Origin: JAIOSF01 sp963677755
Lineage (GTDB): Bacteria; Campylobacterota; Campylobacteria; Campylobacterales; Arcobacteraceae
Assembly: GCA_963677755.1 (NCBI GenBank)
Contig: OY782506.1
Coordinates: 2,480,001 to 2,544,000, forward strand
DNA: 64,000 nucleotides
Reading direction: 5' to 3'
Below are positions 35,109 through 44,635 of the stretch, one piece after another. The first letter of the stretch is position 1, and every line of letters starts with the position of its first letter. Made by a program: the position numbers and the translations under genes. The notes under the pieces are model-generated. The model was not told the DNA's origin. It ran no database searches and saw nothing but the letters and a program-made list of their open reading frames with translations.

Positions 35109-35375
35109 ATGAAAAGATATGATTTAAGAGGTCACAAAGAAAACTTTATCCCTAGAATGGTTGCATTGATGAATAATGAAATAGCTCAGGGTGAAAATGG
35201 AATATTTTTATTTGAAATAGGAGATTTTAGTTCAGTTCAAGCATCAGCTGATTGTGTAAAAGAGAATAATTGGACATTGATGAATTCATTAAAATTTAAT
35301 GAAGTAGACTGGACAGTTGTAATCAAAAAAGAGAAACCACCAGTTGTAGAAGAAACTGTAGAGGTTGAAGAGTAG
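35109..35375 (+). CDS. Small NuoE-position protein of campylobacterotal complex I
   Basis: This 88-residue protein is in the nuoE position but lacks the four cysteines that hold cluster N1a in ordinary NuoE; only one cysteine (SADCVKEN) is present. It corresponds in place and size to the small proteins that replace NuoE in Campylobacter and Helicobacter (Cj1575c/HP1264 type). It has a mixed alpha/beta pattern and a C-terminal acidic, valine-rich tail (PVVEETVEVEE). It probably anchors or stabilises the modified electron-input module. AAGGGAGA precedes the ATG. A direct redox role is unlikely from the sequence. Confidence 0.8.
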   Translation: MKRYDLRGHKENFIPRMVALMNNEIAQGENGIFLFEIGDFSSVQASADCVKENNWTLMNSLKFNEVDWTVVIKKEKPPVVEETVEVEE

Positions 35376-35402
35376 GCAACTACTTTTTAAAGGATAGAAA
35401 TT

Positions 35403-37415
35403 TTGAGTAAAGTATATTTTTCTAATTGGCAAGGGGAAGTAGTAGATAACAGAAATGTTGAGTTGGAAAACTGGACTGAAGTATCTACTAAATTACCTGT
35501 TAATTATGATAGAGAAACCCAAACAAAAGCTTTTGTAGGTTGGGATGGTTTTGCAATATTCCAAAGTGATGTGGATGTTGTAAAGCTGGCATTGAATTAT
35601 GCACGACAGTATCAAGAGTATAGTGAAGCTTGTGGTAGATGTACACCAGGAAGATGGGGTGGACAAATACTTTTTGATATGATTGATAAAATAGCTCGTG
35701 GTGAGGGTGAATTTAGTGATTTAGAACATATTAAAGAGATAAGTTCAACTATGACAACCACTTCAAAATGTGAGATAGGAAAAACTGTACCCGTACCTAT
35801 TTTGGGTATGATTGAATATTTTGAAGAACAGTTTATAGAACTTATAAAAGAGAAGAAAAAATCACCTTGGTATGAACAGAACAGCGAAAAGTATATAGCA
35901 AATGTAACAGCACCATGTACAGATATGTGTCCTAGCCATGTAGATATACCTGGATATATAGAAGGGGTTAGAGAATTAGATTTTGAAAACTCACTAAAAG
36001 CTACACGACAAACTATGCCTTTAGCACATACTTGTGGAAGAGTTTGTCCACATCCATGTGAAGATGCATGTAGACGGGGAAATTTAGATGAACCAATCTC
36101 TATAATGGAATTAAAAAGAGTTGGTGCAGACTATGAAACTGATCATAATCAAGATTGGTTCCATCCTTCAAAACCCAAAAAACCTAGAAATGATGGGAAA
36201 AAAGTGGCAATTATTGGAGCTGGTCCAGCAGGTCTTACTGCTGCATATTATCTTGGACTTGAAGGGATTGCAGTAACCATTTTTGAAGAGTTACCAGTTC
36301 TTGGAGGAGAGGTTGCAGTTGGAGTTCCAGAGTACAGAATGCCAATAGATAAGTACAATAAGGATATCCAACTTGTTGCAGACTTACCAACAGTAGAAAT
36401 TATTACAAACCATAGAGTAACAGCAGATCGACTTAAAGAGATAGAAGTTGAGTTTGATGCAACTATGCTAGGTTTTGGCGCAAGATTATCAAAAGCAATT
36501 AGATGTGAGAATGAGCGAGAAGATCTTGAAGGATATTGGGGAGCAATATCAATGCTTGATAAAGTAAACCTATGGCATAAGTATAGTATAGGTTCACCAG
36601 CTAGTGAAGACTTAAAAGGTAAAACAGTAGTTTGTGTAGGTGGTGGATTTACCTCTATGGATGTTGTAAGATGTAGTATTCGAGAAGGTGCAAAAAAAGT
36701 CATTATGCTTTATAGGCGAGATGAAAAAACAATTATACGAAATACAACATTTGAAGAATATACAGAAGCTGTTGAAGAGGGTGTAGAGTTTATTTTCCAT
36801 AGTGCAATAGAAAAGCTTATTGATGAAGATAACAAATTAAAAAGTATGATAGTCAATAAATATGAACTTGTACCAGACCCAGATGGTGGACGACCACAAT
36901 TAGTGAAAATTGAAGGTGCGGATATGGAGATAGAGTGTGATTATGTTATCCCTGCTGTTTCTCAAGCTTGTGATCTTCAAATTTTACCAAAAGAGTGGGA
37001 ACTAGAGATGACCTCTTGGGGAACTTTACAAACAAATGGAAAAGACTATATGACTAGCAGAAAAGGACTTTTTGCTGCTGGAGATTGTGAATATGGTCCA
37101 ATGACAATTGTAAATGCAGTAGGTCAAGCAAAAAGAGCAGCTTCTGTAATAAGTCGATATATTTATGATGGTAAAGTATCTCTTTTAGATGAAGAGGTTA
37201 TGGAAGACCACATGAATAAACTTAAAGTTTATAACAAAAATGAAAAAATCGAGGGTTGGATCCCTGGACTTCCACGAGAAGTGAGTGAAAAGCTAGAAAC
37301 AGAAATTAGACGAGATAATAATCAAGAAGTCAACTTAGGTTTTACAGCACAAGAAGCTCAAGATGAAGCTGAGCGTTGTATGCGATGTTATTATTTAGGG
37401 ATGGTGTCAGTATGA
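35403..37415 (+). CDS. NuoF-remnant fused to GltD-like FAD/NAD(P) oxidoreductase (complex I input subunit)
   Basis: This 670-residue protein occupies the nuoF position. Residues about 40-150 resemble the C-terminal iron-sulphur part of NuoF: CGRCTPGR has C77 and C80, and C123 follows, but the third N3 ligand is G83. Residues about 165-230 match the N-terminal cluster domain of GltD-like enzymes (C172, C176, C211, C215, C219, C223). FAD-binding GAGPAG is at 272-277, an NAD(P) motif VGGGFTSMD at 412-420, and AAGD at 558-561; CMRC ends the protein (C659, C662). The NuoF FMN domain is absent. It starts at TTG with AAAGGAT upstream. It likely feeds electrons from a reduced pyridine nucleotide into NuoG; the donor is inferred. 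Confidence 0.85.
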   Translation: MSKVYFSNWQGEVVDNRNVELENWTEVSTKLPVNYDRETQTKAFVGWDGFAIFQSDVDVVKLALNYARQYQEYSEACGRCTPGRWGGQILFDMIDKIARGEGEFSDLEHIKEISSTMTTTSKCEIGKTVPVPILGMIEYFEEQFIELIKEKKKSPWYEQNSEKYIANVTAPCTDMCPSHVDIPGYIEGVRELDFENSLKATRQTMPLAHTCGRVCPHPCEDACRRGNLDEPISIMELKRVGADYETDHNQDWFHPSKPKKPRNDGKKVAIIGAGPAGLTAAYYLGLEGIAVTIFEELPVLGGEVAVGVPEYRMPIDKYNKDIQLVADLPTVEIITNHRVTADRLKEIEVEFDATMLGFGARLSKAIRCENEREDLEGYWGAISMLDKVNLWHKYSIGSPASEDLKGKTVVCVGGGFTSMDVVRCSIREGAKKVIMLYRRDEKTIIRNTTFEEYTEAVEEGVEFIFHSAIEKLIDEDNKLKSMIVNKYELVPDPDGGRPQLVKIEGADMEIECDYVIPAVSQACDLQILPKEWELEMTSWGTLQTNGKDYMTSRKGLFAAGDCEYGPMTIVNAVGQAKRAASVISRYIYDGKVSLLDEEVMEDHMNKLKVYNKNEKIEGWIPGLPREVSEKLETEIRRDNNQEVNLGFTAQEAQDEAERCMRCYYLGMVSV

Positions 37416-39694
37416 GTGAAAGAATACAACATAGAGGAAAACTGATTACTATTACAATTGATGGTGTGAAATGTGAAGGTACATTTGGACAAACAATATT
37501 AGAAATGGCAAGAGCAAATGATATTTATATTCCAACAATGTGTTATTTAACAAAAGTATCACCGATTACTGCTTGTCGAATGTGTGTAGTTGATGTAGAA
37601 GGATTAGATAAACCTGTTTTATCTTGTCAAGAAAAAGCAATAGATGGTACAGTAATTACTACAAATAATGAAGAACTTTTTAGACATAGACAAAATATCA
37701 TGAAAATGTATGATGTAAATCATCCGTTACAGTGTGGCGTTTGTGATAAAAGTGGAGAGTGTGATTTACAAAATAAAACATTAGAATTTAGTGTAAACTC
37801 TCAAGAATTTGCGGTAAAAGAACCGCAGCGAAAGAAAAAGAAATGGGGTATTTTAGGATATGACCCAAGTTTGTGTATCATGTGTGAAAAATGTGTACAT
37901 ACATGTAATGAAGTAATAGGAAGTGCCGCTTTATATGTAAAACCAGGTGGTTACAAATCAATTATAGATATGAAATTTTCAAGATGTGAACAATGTGGAG
38001 ATTGTATCTCTGTTTGTCCAGTTGGAGCCTTAATATCAAATGAGTTTAAATATACAGCTAATGCATGGGAATCAAAAAAAGTACCTGCAACTTGTGCTCA
38101 CTGTAGTAGCGGATGTGCATTATATTATAATGTTAAAAACTCTGAAATAGCTGATCCATACAATAAAAAAATAACAAGAGTTACTAATGATTCTGATTTT
38201 AATTATTTATGTGGTGCAGGAAGATTTGGCTTTGGCTTTGAAAATATAGGAGATGGAAAAAATCCTAAAGAGTTAGAAAAAGTAGTTACAGCTATTAAAA
38301 AAAGTGACGCTATTAGGTTTAACTCTTATATTACAAATGAAGAGGCAAAAATACTTCAAACACTAAAAGAAAATATTGGTATAAAACTTCTTAATGATGA
38401 TGCTTATAATTATAAAAACTTTTTAGAAAATTATAAAAAAGCGAGTGGTCACTCACTTTATACAGCTGATTCAAAAGATATAGAAAGTAGTGATGCAATT
38501 ATAATGATTGGTTCTAGAATTACTAGAGACAATCCAGGAATTAAATACGCTGTAAATATTGCAACAAAAAAACAAAGAGCAGAGTTTATTTATATGCATC
38601 CAATAGATGATATCTCTTTACAAAATAAATATACTCAATTTATCAAATATGAAGCAGGAAGTGAAGAGGGTGTGATTGCATTATTAGCATCATACTTAAC
38701 TGCAAATGTAACAAATTCGCAAAAAGAATATTTTGATGATTTGGATATTGGGTACTTAAGTGGAGAAACAAGTGTTGGGGAAGAGGAGCTTGAAAGTGTA
38801 GTTACAAGAGTTCAAAGAAGAAAAAATAAAACACTTATTATAGGTGAAGACCTCTATGGACACGAGAATGGTTCAAATATTGCAAAGTTGGTAGGACTAA
38901 TAGACAAATATACAGATTTTAATGTGATGTTAGTTCCCTCTTCAACAAATACATTAGGTGTAAGTTTGATTTGTGATTTAGATAATAAGATTGGTGATGA
39001 TTCTCAAATAGTAGGATATAACGAAGTTGGAAATTTTATTATAAGTGGCAATGGAGATGGAGATTTTCAGGTACCTGCTTTAAATCAACAAGAGGGTACA
39101 TTTGTAGATTTAAACAAAAAAGTAGTAAATACAAATGTAGCAATAACATTTGATGGGTACTGTCTCAATGATATTGCAAATGAAATTCTAGAGGAAACAG
39201 TAAAAAATAGTATTGATTATACTACACAGTTACCTTTAAAAAGTGGATTTAAAGCGATAAGTTTTGACGATTTGAAGAATGGTTATAACAAATACGGTGA
39301 AGATTTAAGAGGATATAGTTTGGAAGTTTTTACAGATGATTCAGTTGATATAAATATTGATGAAGTATCTGATATAAATACATATAATGGTACAGTGATT
39401 TATAGATGCGAACCATTGCACCAATTTAATAAAAGTACAGCAAAATCTTTGCAACTTCAATCTAATGATAAGTTAAGAGGGAGTGCATCTTTTGCAACAG
39501 CAGCAAAGATAAAAGATGGAGATACAGTTAATATAGTATATAATAATAGTATTACAACTAAAAAATTTAAAATCGATACAACAATAAAAGGGACTATAGC
39601 CCTTTATCCTACTTATAGTGATGGATTAAATAATGACTTAGTAGCGAGTGGGTATAGATTTAAACAAGTTCAAATTCAAAAGGTTGAAGAGTAA
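37412..39694 (+). CDS. nuoG: NADH-quinone oxidoreductase subunit G, first copy
   Basis: The ATG at 37412, overlapping the previous stop as ATGA, gives 760 residues; a longer reading frame starts 12 codons upstream. Cluster ligands are all readable: 2Fe-2S C44, C55, C58, C72; the His-ligated 4Fe-4S H104, C108, C111, C117; two ferredoxin-type sets C155/158/161/165 and C192/195/198/202; and an N7-type site C228, C231, C235 and C267. The C-terminal half is a degenerate molybdopterin-oxidoreductase fold. It conducts electrons along the peripheral arm. Confidence 0.93.
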   Translation: MSERIQHRGKLITITIDGVKCEGTFGQTILEMARANDIYIPTMCYLTKVSPITACRMCVVDVEGLDKPVLSCQEKAIDGTVITTNNEELFRHRQNIMKMYDVNHPLQCGVCDKSGECDLQNKTLEFSVNSQEFAVKEPQRKKKKWGILGYDPSLCIMCEKCVHTCNEVIGSAALYVKPGGYKSIIDMKFSRCEQCGDCISVCPVGALISNEFKYTANAWESKKVPATCAHCSSGCALYYNVKNSEIADPYNKKITRVTNDSDFNYLCGAGRFGFGFENIGDGKNPKELEKVVTAIKKSDAIRFNSYITNEEAKILQTLKENIGIKLLNDDAYNYKNFLENYKKASGHSLYTADSKDIESSDAIIMIGSRITRDNPGIKYAVNIATKKQRAEFIYMHPIDDISLQNKYTQFIKYEAGSEEGVIALLASYLTANVTNSQKEYFDDLDIGYLSGETSVGEEELESVVTRVQRRKNKTLIIGEDLYGHENGSNIAKLVGLIDKYTDFNVMLVPSSTNTLGVSLICDLDNKIGDDSQIVGYNEVGNFIISGNGDGDFQVPALNQQEGTFVDLNKKVVNTNVAITFDGYCLNDIANEILEETVKNSIDYTTQLPLKSGFKAISFDDLKNGYNKYGEDLRGYSLEVFTDDSVDINIDEVSDINTYNGTVIYRCEPLHQFNKSTAKSLQLQSNDKLRGSASFATAAKIKDGDTVNIVYNNSITTKKFKIDTTIKGTIALYPTYSDGLNNDLVASGYRFKQVQIQKVEE

Positions 39695-42138
39695 TGGATA
39701 ATATGATAAATGTAACTATTGATGGCAAACAATGTCAAGCAAAAGAGGGCGAATTTATATTAAATGTGGCGAGAGCAAATGATATTTTTGTTCCTGCACT
39801 TTGTTATCAAACAAAATGTTCACCAACATTAGCTTGTCGATTGTGTTTAGTGGAAGCAGATGGGAAACAAGTATACGCTTGTAATGCGAAAGCAAAAGAT
39901 GGTATGCAAATCACTGTAAATACACCAAATATAGTAAAAGAACGAAGAGCTATAATGGAAGTTTATGATGTAAACCATCCATTACAATGTGGAGTGTGTG
40001 ATCAAAGTGGAGAGTGTGAACTTCAAAATTATTCATTGTATATGAAAGTTGATGCACAAAGTTATGCTGTTCAAGATGTTTCTAGACCAGCAGCAAATTG
40101 GGGTGTAATGAAATATGATCCAGGTCTTTGTATCGTTTGTGAAAAGTGTGTAACTGTATGTAAAGATATGATAGGTTCAAATGCACTAGGAACTGTAAAA
40201 AGAGGTGCTGAAGCACTTGATAAAGATTATAAAGCAAATATGCCAAAAGATGCGTATGCAATGTGGAATAAACTTAATAAAAATCTTATTGGATTTGAAG
40301 AAGATAAATGTATTGACTGTGGAGAGTGTATCGCTGTTTGTCCTGTTGGTGCATTAGTTAGTTCAGATTTTCAATACAAATCAAATGCTTGGGAATTAAC
40401 AAAAATACCAGCTTCAAATCCTTATTCATCAGATTGTTCACTTATGTATTATGAAGTAAAACATGATACAGTAGAAAACAATAAAGAAAACAAAATTTAC
40501 AGAGTTACAAATGATGCCCACTATGTAAGCTTAAGTGGAGCTGCAAGATTTGGATTTGATTTTATCAATAAAGCTACTCAAGATAAAGAAGCTTTTGCAA
40601 GTGCTGTTGATGCTTTTAAAAATGCAGAATCAATTGTATTTAACTCTTTTATTACAAATGAAGAGGCTCAAATACTTCAAAAAATAAAAGAAAAAACTGG
40701 TGCAAAACTTATCAATGTTGATGCACTAAAATATAAAAACTTTTTAGAGAGTTATTCAAAAGTTACAGGTAAAAGTTTTTATAATGCAACATTAAATGAT
40801 ATTCATAATAGTAACTTCCTTATATCTGTAGGATCATTTTTAAAATCAGATGCACCAGCAGTTAAATATGCTTTTAACAATGCTTTAACTATGAATAAAG
40901 GAGCTGGATTATATTTCCATCCAATGGGAGATGCTCATATCAAAGGTTTTAGTAAAAATATTGAAACAATAGCTTCAAATGTCTTAAGTGAAGAGGCTAT
41001 ATTATATTTTGTACTTGATAAGTTCGGTAAAGATTTACCTGCCTCTGTGAATGAATATTTATCATCTCAAAGTGAAACTAGAACAAAAACAGTGGTTGAA
41101 ACCATAAAAGAAAAAGTAGTAGAAACTGTAACAGATGAAGAAACAGGAGAAACTAAAGAGGTAACTAAAATGGTACCTAAGAAAGTTTCAACTGAAGTAG
41201 AATATGTATATACAAAACTTCTTGATGTTATTGGTGCAGATGAGTCATTATTAGAAACATTAGAAAAACAATTAGAGAAAAAAGATACTTTTAGTTTGGT
41301 TATTGGTGAAGATTGTATCACTCATCCAAATAGTGAAAATGTAGCAAAATTAGCTGGAATGGTAGAAAAATATACAGACTTTAAAGTGATGGTTGTGCCA
41401 ACTCAAACAAATACTCTTGGTGTTAGTTTATTGTGCGATTTGGATGAGACAGTAACAGGAAAAACTGTTGGGTACAATATGAAAGCTGATTTTCAATTAA
41501 GTGCATTGGGTGATGGGGATATTGATATGCCAGTAATATCGCAACAAGAGGGAACATTTGTAAATATAAATAAAACTGTAGTTCCTACAAATGCTGCAAT
41601 CACTTATGAAGGATATACTTTAAATAGTATAGCAAATGAAATACTTGACAGTAAAGTAAAAGATACTATAGATTACACAGCTACAATTTTTGATAAAATT
41701 CCATTTGATTGTTTAGAAAACTATTACAGTAACGACAGAATGGAACATAGAGGTTATATTTTAAAAACACAAGAAGTTACAGCTTTAGATGAAAGTGTAA
41801 AAAATGAGTTTAAAACAATAAAATGTGAAGAAAATGAGTATATTGTTTACAATGGTAATCCGATAAATCAATTTAATGAGTTTACAGCGGTATCAAATCA
41901 ACTAAAAGATGATATAGTTGCTTTATATTTATCAGAAAGTTTACAAGAAAAACTTCAATTAGAAGATGATAACAAAGTTGAAATAGAATCAAATGGAAAT
42001 ACAATATCGCTTGATATAAGAGTAGACAAAGATTTAGTTGGTGATATAGCATATGTTCCAACATTTGATAAAACAATTGATACAAAAAATTTATTTGATA
42101 ACTGTAGATACAGTAAAGCAAATTTAAGAAGGGTGTAA
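39694..42138 (+). CDS. nuoG: NADH-quinone oxidoreductase subunit G, second copy
   Basis: This 814-residue paralogue begins one base inside the stop of the first nuoG (TAATG). It keeps the 2Fe-2S ligands C37, C48, C51, C63; H95, C99, C102, C108; and the ferredoxin-type sets C146/149/152/156 and C206/209/212/216. The N7-type ligands of the first copy are gone: the matching segment reads NPYSSDC and SLSGAARFG. A 40-residue insertion separates the two ferredoxin-type motifs, and a Lys/Glu/Thr/Val-rich stretch lies at about residues 457-508. Both copies are in one operon, so they may act in tandem or in alternative complexes. Confidence 0.92.
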   Translation: MDNMINVTIDGKQCQAKEGEFILNVARANDIFVPALCYQTKCSPTLACRLCLVEADGKQVYACNAKAKDGMQITVNTPNIVKERRAIMEVYDVNHPLQCGVCDQSGECELQNYSLYMKVDAQSYAVQDVSRPAANWGVMKYDPGLCIVCEKCVTVCKDMIGSNALGTVKRGAEALDKDYKANMPKDAYAMWNKLNKNLIGFEEDKCIDCGECIAVCPVGALVSSDFQYKSNAWELTKIPASNPYSSDCSLMYYEVKHDTVENNKENKIYRVTNDAHYVSLSGAARFGFDFINKATQDKEAFASAVDAFKNAESIVFNSFITNEEAQILQKIKEKTGAKLINVDALKYKNFLESYSKVTGKSFYNATLNDIHNSNFLISVGSFLKSDAPAVKYAFNNALTMNKGAGLYFHPMGDAHIKGFSKNIETIASNVLSEEAILYFVLDKFGKDLPASVNEYLSSQSETRTKTVVETIKEKVVETVTDEETGETKEVTKMVPKKVSTEVEYVYTKLLDVIGADESLLETLEKQLEKKDTFSLVIGEDCITHPNSENVAKLAGMVEKYTDFKVMVVPTQTNTLGVSLLCDLDETVTGKTVGYNMKADFQLSALGDGDIDMPVISQQEGTFVNINKTVVPTNAAITYEGYTLNSIANEILDSKVKDTIDYTATIFDKIPFDCLENYYSNDRMEHRGYILKTQEVTALDESVKNEFKTIKCEENEYIVYNGNPINQFNEFTAVSNQLKDDIVALYLSESLQEKLQLEDDNKVEIESNGNTISLDIRVDKDLVGDIAYVPTFDKTIDTKNLFDNCRYSKANLRRV

Positions 42139-42141
42139 AAG

Positions 42142-43101
42142 ATGGATAATGATATTATAATGACAATTGTCAAAGTATTAGTTATTTTGACTGTATTTTC
42201 AGCATTAGCAGGATTTACTACATATATAGAGAGAAAAGTTTTAGCATTTATGCAACGAAGACCAGGACCACTACATGTGGGACCTTTTGGATTACTTCAA
42301 ATATTAGCAGATGGTGCAAAACTTTTTACAAAAGAAGATTTTATACCTCAAAATGCTAATAGATTAATATTTATGGTTGCCCCAGTTATTACTGCAGCAA
42401 CTGCATTTATAGCAATGACAGCTGTTCCATTTGTACCAGGTGTGATTGTATCTGATATTAATGTTGGTGTGTTATTTGTTCTTGGTGTTATGGCTACAGG
42501 ACTTTATGGGCCACTACTAGGTGGTATGTCACAAGCAAATAAATGGGGACTTTTAGGTGGGGCAAGAACTGCAATACAACTTTTATCTTATGAGGTTGTT
42601 ACAGGGTTATCTATTTTAGCACCTTTAATGTTAGTTGGAAGTTTATCTTTAATTGATATAAATAACTATCAAGCTGGTGGTTTATCAAACTGGATGATTT
42701 GGACTCAACCTGTTGCATTTTTTCTATTTTTGATTGCAGGATATGCTGAAACAAATAGAACACCATTTGACCTTTTAGAACATGAAGCTGAGGTTGTTGC
42801 TGGATATGCTACAGAGTATTCTGGTATGAGATGGGGGATGTTCTTTATTGGAGAGTATGCAAATCTATTTACAATATCATTTTTAGTATCTTTAATATTT
42901 TTAGGTGGGTTTAATGACTTATGGTTTATTCCAGGGGCAATTGCAATCATACTTAAAGTTATGTTTTTGATATTTCTATTTTTATGGACAAGAGCATCTT
43001 GGCCACATATAAGACCTGATCAACTTATGTGGTTATGTTGGAAAATATTGATGCCATTAGCATTATTAAATATTTTAGTTACAGCAATTGTAATTATATA
43101 A
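42142..43101 (+). CDS. nuoH: NADH-quinone oxidoreductase subunit H
   Basis: The 319-residue membrane subunit has about eight hydrophobic segments and the conserved loop signatures ERKVLAFMQRRPGP and GYAETNRTPFDL. These carry the acidic residues of the E-channel, which couples quinone reduction to proton pumping. It contacts NuoB, NuoD and NuoA at the arm junction. It begins three bases after the second nuoG stop. Its length is normal. Confidence 0.97.
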   Translation: MDNDIIMTIVKVLVILTVFSALAGFTTYIERKVLAFMQRRPGPLHVGPFGLLQILADGAKLFTKEDFIPQNANRLIFMVAPVITAATAFIAMTAVPFVPGVIVSDINVGVLFVLGVMATGLYGPLLGGMSQANKWGLLGGARTAIQLLSYEVVTGLSILAPLMLVGSLSLIDINNYQAGGLSNWMIWTQPVAFFLFLIAGYAETNRTPFDLLEHEAEVVAGYATEYSGMRWGMFFIGEYANLFTISFLVSLIFLGGFNDLWFIPGAIAIILKVMFLIFLFLWTRASWPHIRPDQLMWLCWKILMPLALLNILVTAIVII

Positions 43102-43115
43102 TAAGGGTTTTAGTT

Positions 43116-43739
43116 ATGAGTTTTAAAGAATTAAAAGAGAGAAATATAGGAACTAAGAACTATGTGATGATGGATATTGAAGAATATCCAACATCTGGTT
43201 GGGATAAGTTCAAACAAATTATGGACAGAGGGTTTAGTGTAGAATTATTTAAAGGGTTAGGGATAACTTTTAAAATTTTAAAAGGTGTTGTTTTTAATGG
43301 GGAATCACATAATACTCAATATCCAATTGAAAAATTACCTATTAGTCCAAGATATAGAGCTGTTCACAAGCTTTTAGGACTTCTTGAAAGTGGAAATAAT
43401 AGATGTATTGGATGTGGACTTTGTGAAAAAATTTGTATTGCTAAATGTATACGAATGGATACTAAGATTGATAAAGATTCAAGAAAAGAGGTTATGGAAT
43501 ATACTATTAACCTAGGTCGTTGTATCTTTTGTGGGTATTGTGCAGAAGTTTGTCCAGAACTTGCAATTGTTCATGGTGGAAGATATGAAAATGCAAGTGA
43601 GCAACGGGAGCATTTTGTATTAAAAGATGATTTATTAACTCCATTTGCAGAACTTCAAAGTCAACTTGAATATCAAGGATTTGGTGCAATTTCACCAGAT
43701 GCTGATAAAAAAATTAAAAAAACGCCGTTGGCTTATTAA
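43116..43739 (+). CDS. nuoI: NADH-quinone oxidoreductase subunit I
   Basis: I take the ATG at 43116, with AAGGG about eight bases upstream and outside nuoH, over the reading frame extending into nuoH. The 207-residue subunit has two ferredoxin-like 4Fe-4S motifs: C97/C100/C103/C107 (CIGCGLCEKIC) and C136/C139/C142/C146 (CIFCGYCAEVC), for clusters N6a and N6b. The first motif lacks the usual proline after its fourth cysteine and has an extra nearby cysteine (C111). It links NuoG to NuoB in the electron chain. Confidence 0.95.
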   Translation: MSFKELKERNIGTKNYVMMDIEEYPTSGWDKFKQIMDRGFSVELFKGLGITFKILKGVVFNGESHNTQYPIEKLPISPRYRAVHKLLGLLESGNNRCIGCGLCEKICIAKCIRMDTKIDKDSRKEVMEYTINLGRCIFCGYCAEVCPELAIVHGGRYENASEQREHFVLKDDLLTPFAELQSQLEYQGFGAISPDADKKIKKTPLAY

Positions 43740-43750
43740 AGGATTAAGAT

Positions 43751-44329
43751 ATGTTTGAAGTAGTAGCTTTTTATCTGTTTGCTTTTTTAACAATAGCAAT
43801 GTTTTGTATTGTAGTGATGACGAAAAATCCACTCTATGCATTAAGTTCACTGGCGGCTGGTATGATATTTATATCGGCATTTTTCTTCCTTTTAGGGGCT
43901 GAATTTTTAGGGGCTGTTCAGATTGTAGTGTATACAGGTGCTGTGATGGCTTTATATGCATTTGGTATGATGTTTTTCGATTCAATCAATGATATAAAAG
44001 AATCAGTTGCAAATCCTAGAGTGACATTTATGATGAGTGGAATTATTGCATTATTAGTGGTTGCTATATTTATAGCTCCAATTATTGGTGCAAATGCTAC
44101 AGCTCATTATCCAATACATGAAGCGTATGGAAATACACAGGATATTGGATTAGTATTATTTACAAAATATCTTGTACCATTTGAAGTAGCAGCAGTTATG
44201 TTACTTGTTGCAATGATAGGTGGTATTATACTTGCTGGTAAAAAAATGGATTATTCAATTACTCAATTAACAGAGCAAGAGATAGACAATCACAAAACAG
44301 ATACAGAGATAGCAAAGGATATTAAATGA
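43751..44329 (+). CDS. nuoJ: NADH-quinone oxidoreductase subunit J
   Basis: The 192-residue membrane subunit has five hydrophobic segments. The third segment carries the GAVMALYAFGMM region, corresponding to the conserved pi-bulge helix of ND6. It takes part in the conformational coupling at the arm junction. It overlaps nuoK by four bases (ATGA). The short C-terminal tail is charged. Confidence 0.95.
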   Translation: MFEVVAFYLFAFLTIAMFCIVVMTKNPLYALSSLAAGMIFISAFFFLLGAEFLGAVQIVVYTGAVMALYAFGMMFFDSINDIKESVANPRVTFMMSGIIALLVVAIFIAPIIGANATAHYPIHEAYGNTQDIGLVLFTKYLVPFEVAAVMLLVAMIGGIILAGKKMDYSITQLTEQEIDNHKTDTEIAKDIK

Positions 44330-44631
44330 GTATAACATTAAATGATTATTTAATCCTAAGTACTATTATATTTATGATAGGTATGTATGGAGCATTAAGA
44401 AGAAAAAATTTACTAATGTTATTTTTCTCAACAGAGATTATGTTAAATGCAGTAAATATAGGTATGGCTGCAATTTCTAAGTTTCATGGAGATTTAACAG
44501 GTCAAATGTTTGCGTTCTTTATTATTGCAATAGCAGCAAGTGAAGTAGCAATCGGTCTAGGACTTTTAGTATTATGGTTTAAACGAAATAATAATATTAA
44601 CTTAGATTCATTACAAAGTATGAAGGGATAG
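44326..44631 (+). CDS. nuoK: NADH-quinone oxidoreductase subunit K
   Basis: The 101-residue protein has three transmembrane helices. The helix-2 glutamate (STEIMLNAVNIG) and the helix-3 glutamate (AASEVAIGLGLLV) that form part of the proton path are present. It overlaps nuoJ by four bases and is followed by nuoL after four bases. Length and motifs match the family exactly. Confidence 0.97.
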   Translation: MSITLNDYLILSTIIFMIGMYGALRRKNLLMLFFSTEIMLNAVNIGMAAISKFHGDLTGQMFAFFIIAIAASEVAIGLGLLVLWFKRNNNINLDSLQSMKG

Positions 44632-44635
44632 AGGT

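Noticed and set aside
36248..36703. Open frame of 151 codons on the minus strand within the GltD-like gene
   Set aside because: It is opposite the FAD and NAD(P) regions of a clear protein, with low-quality composition and no start signal.
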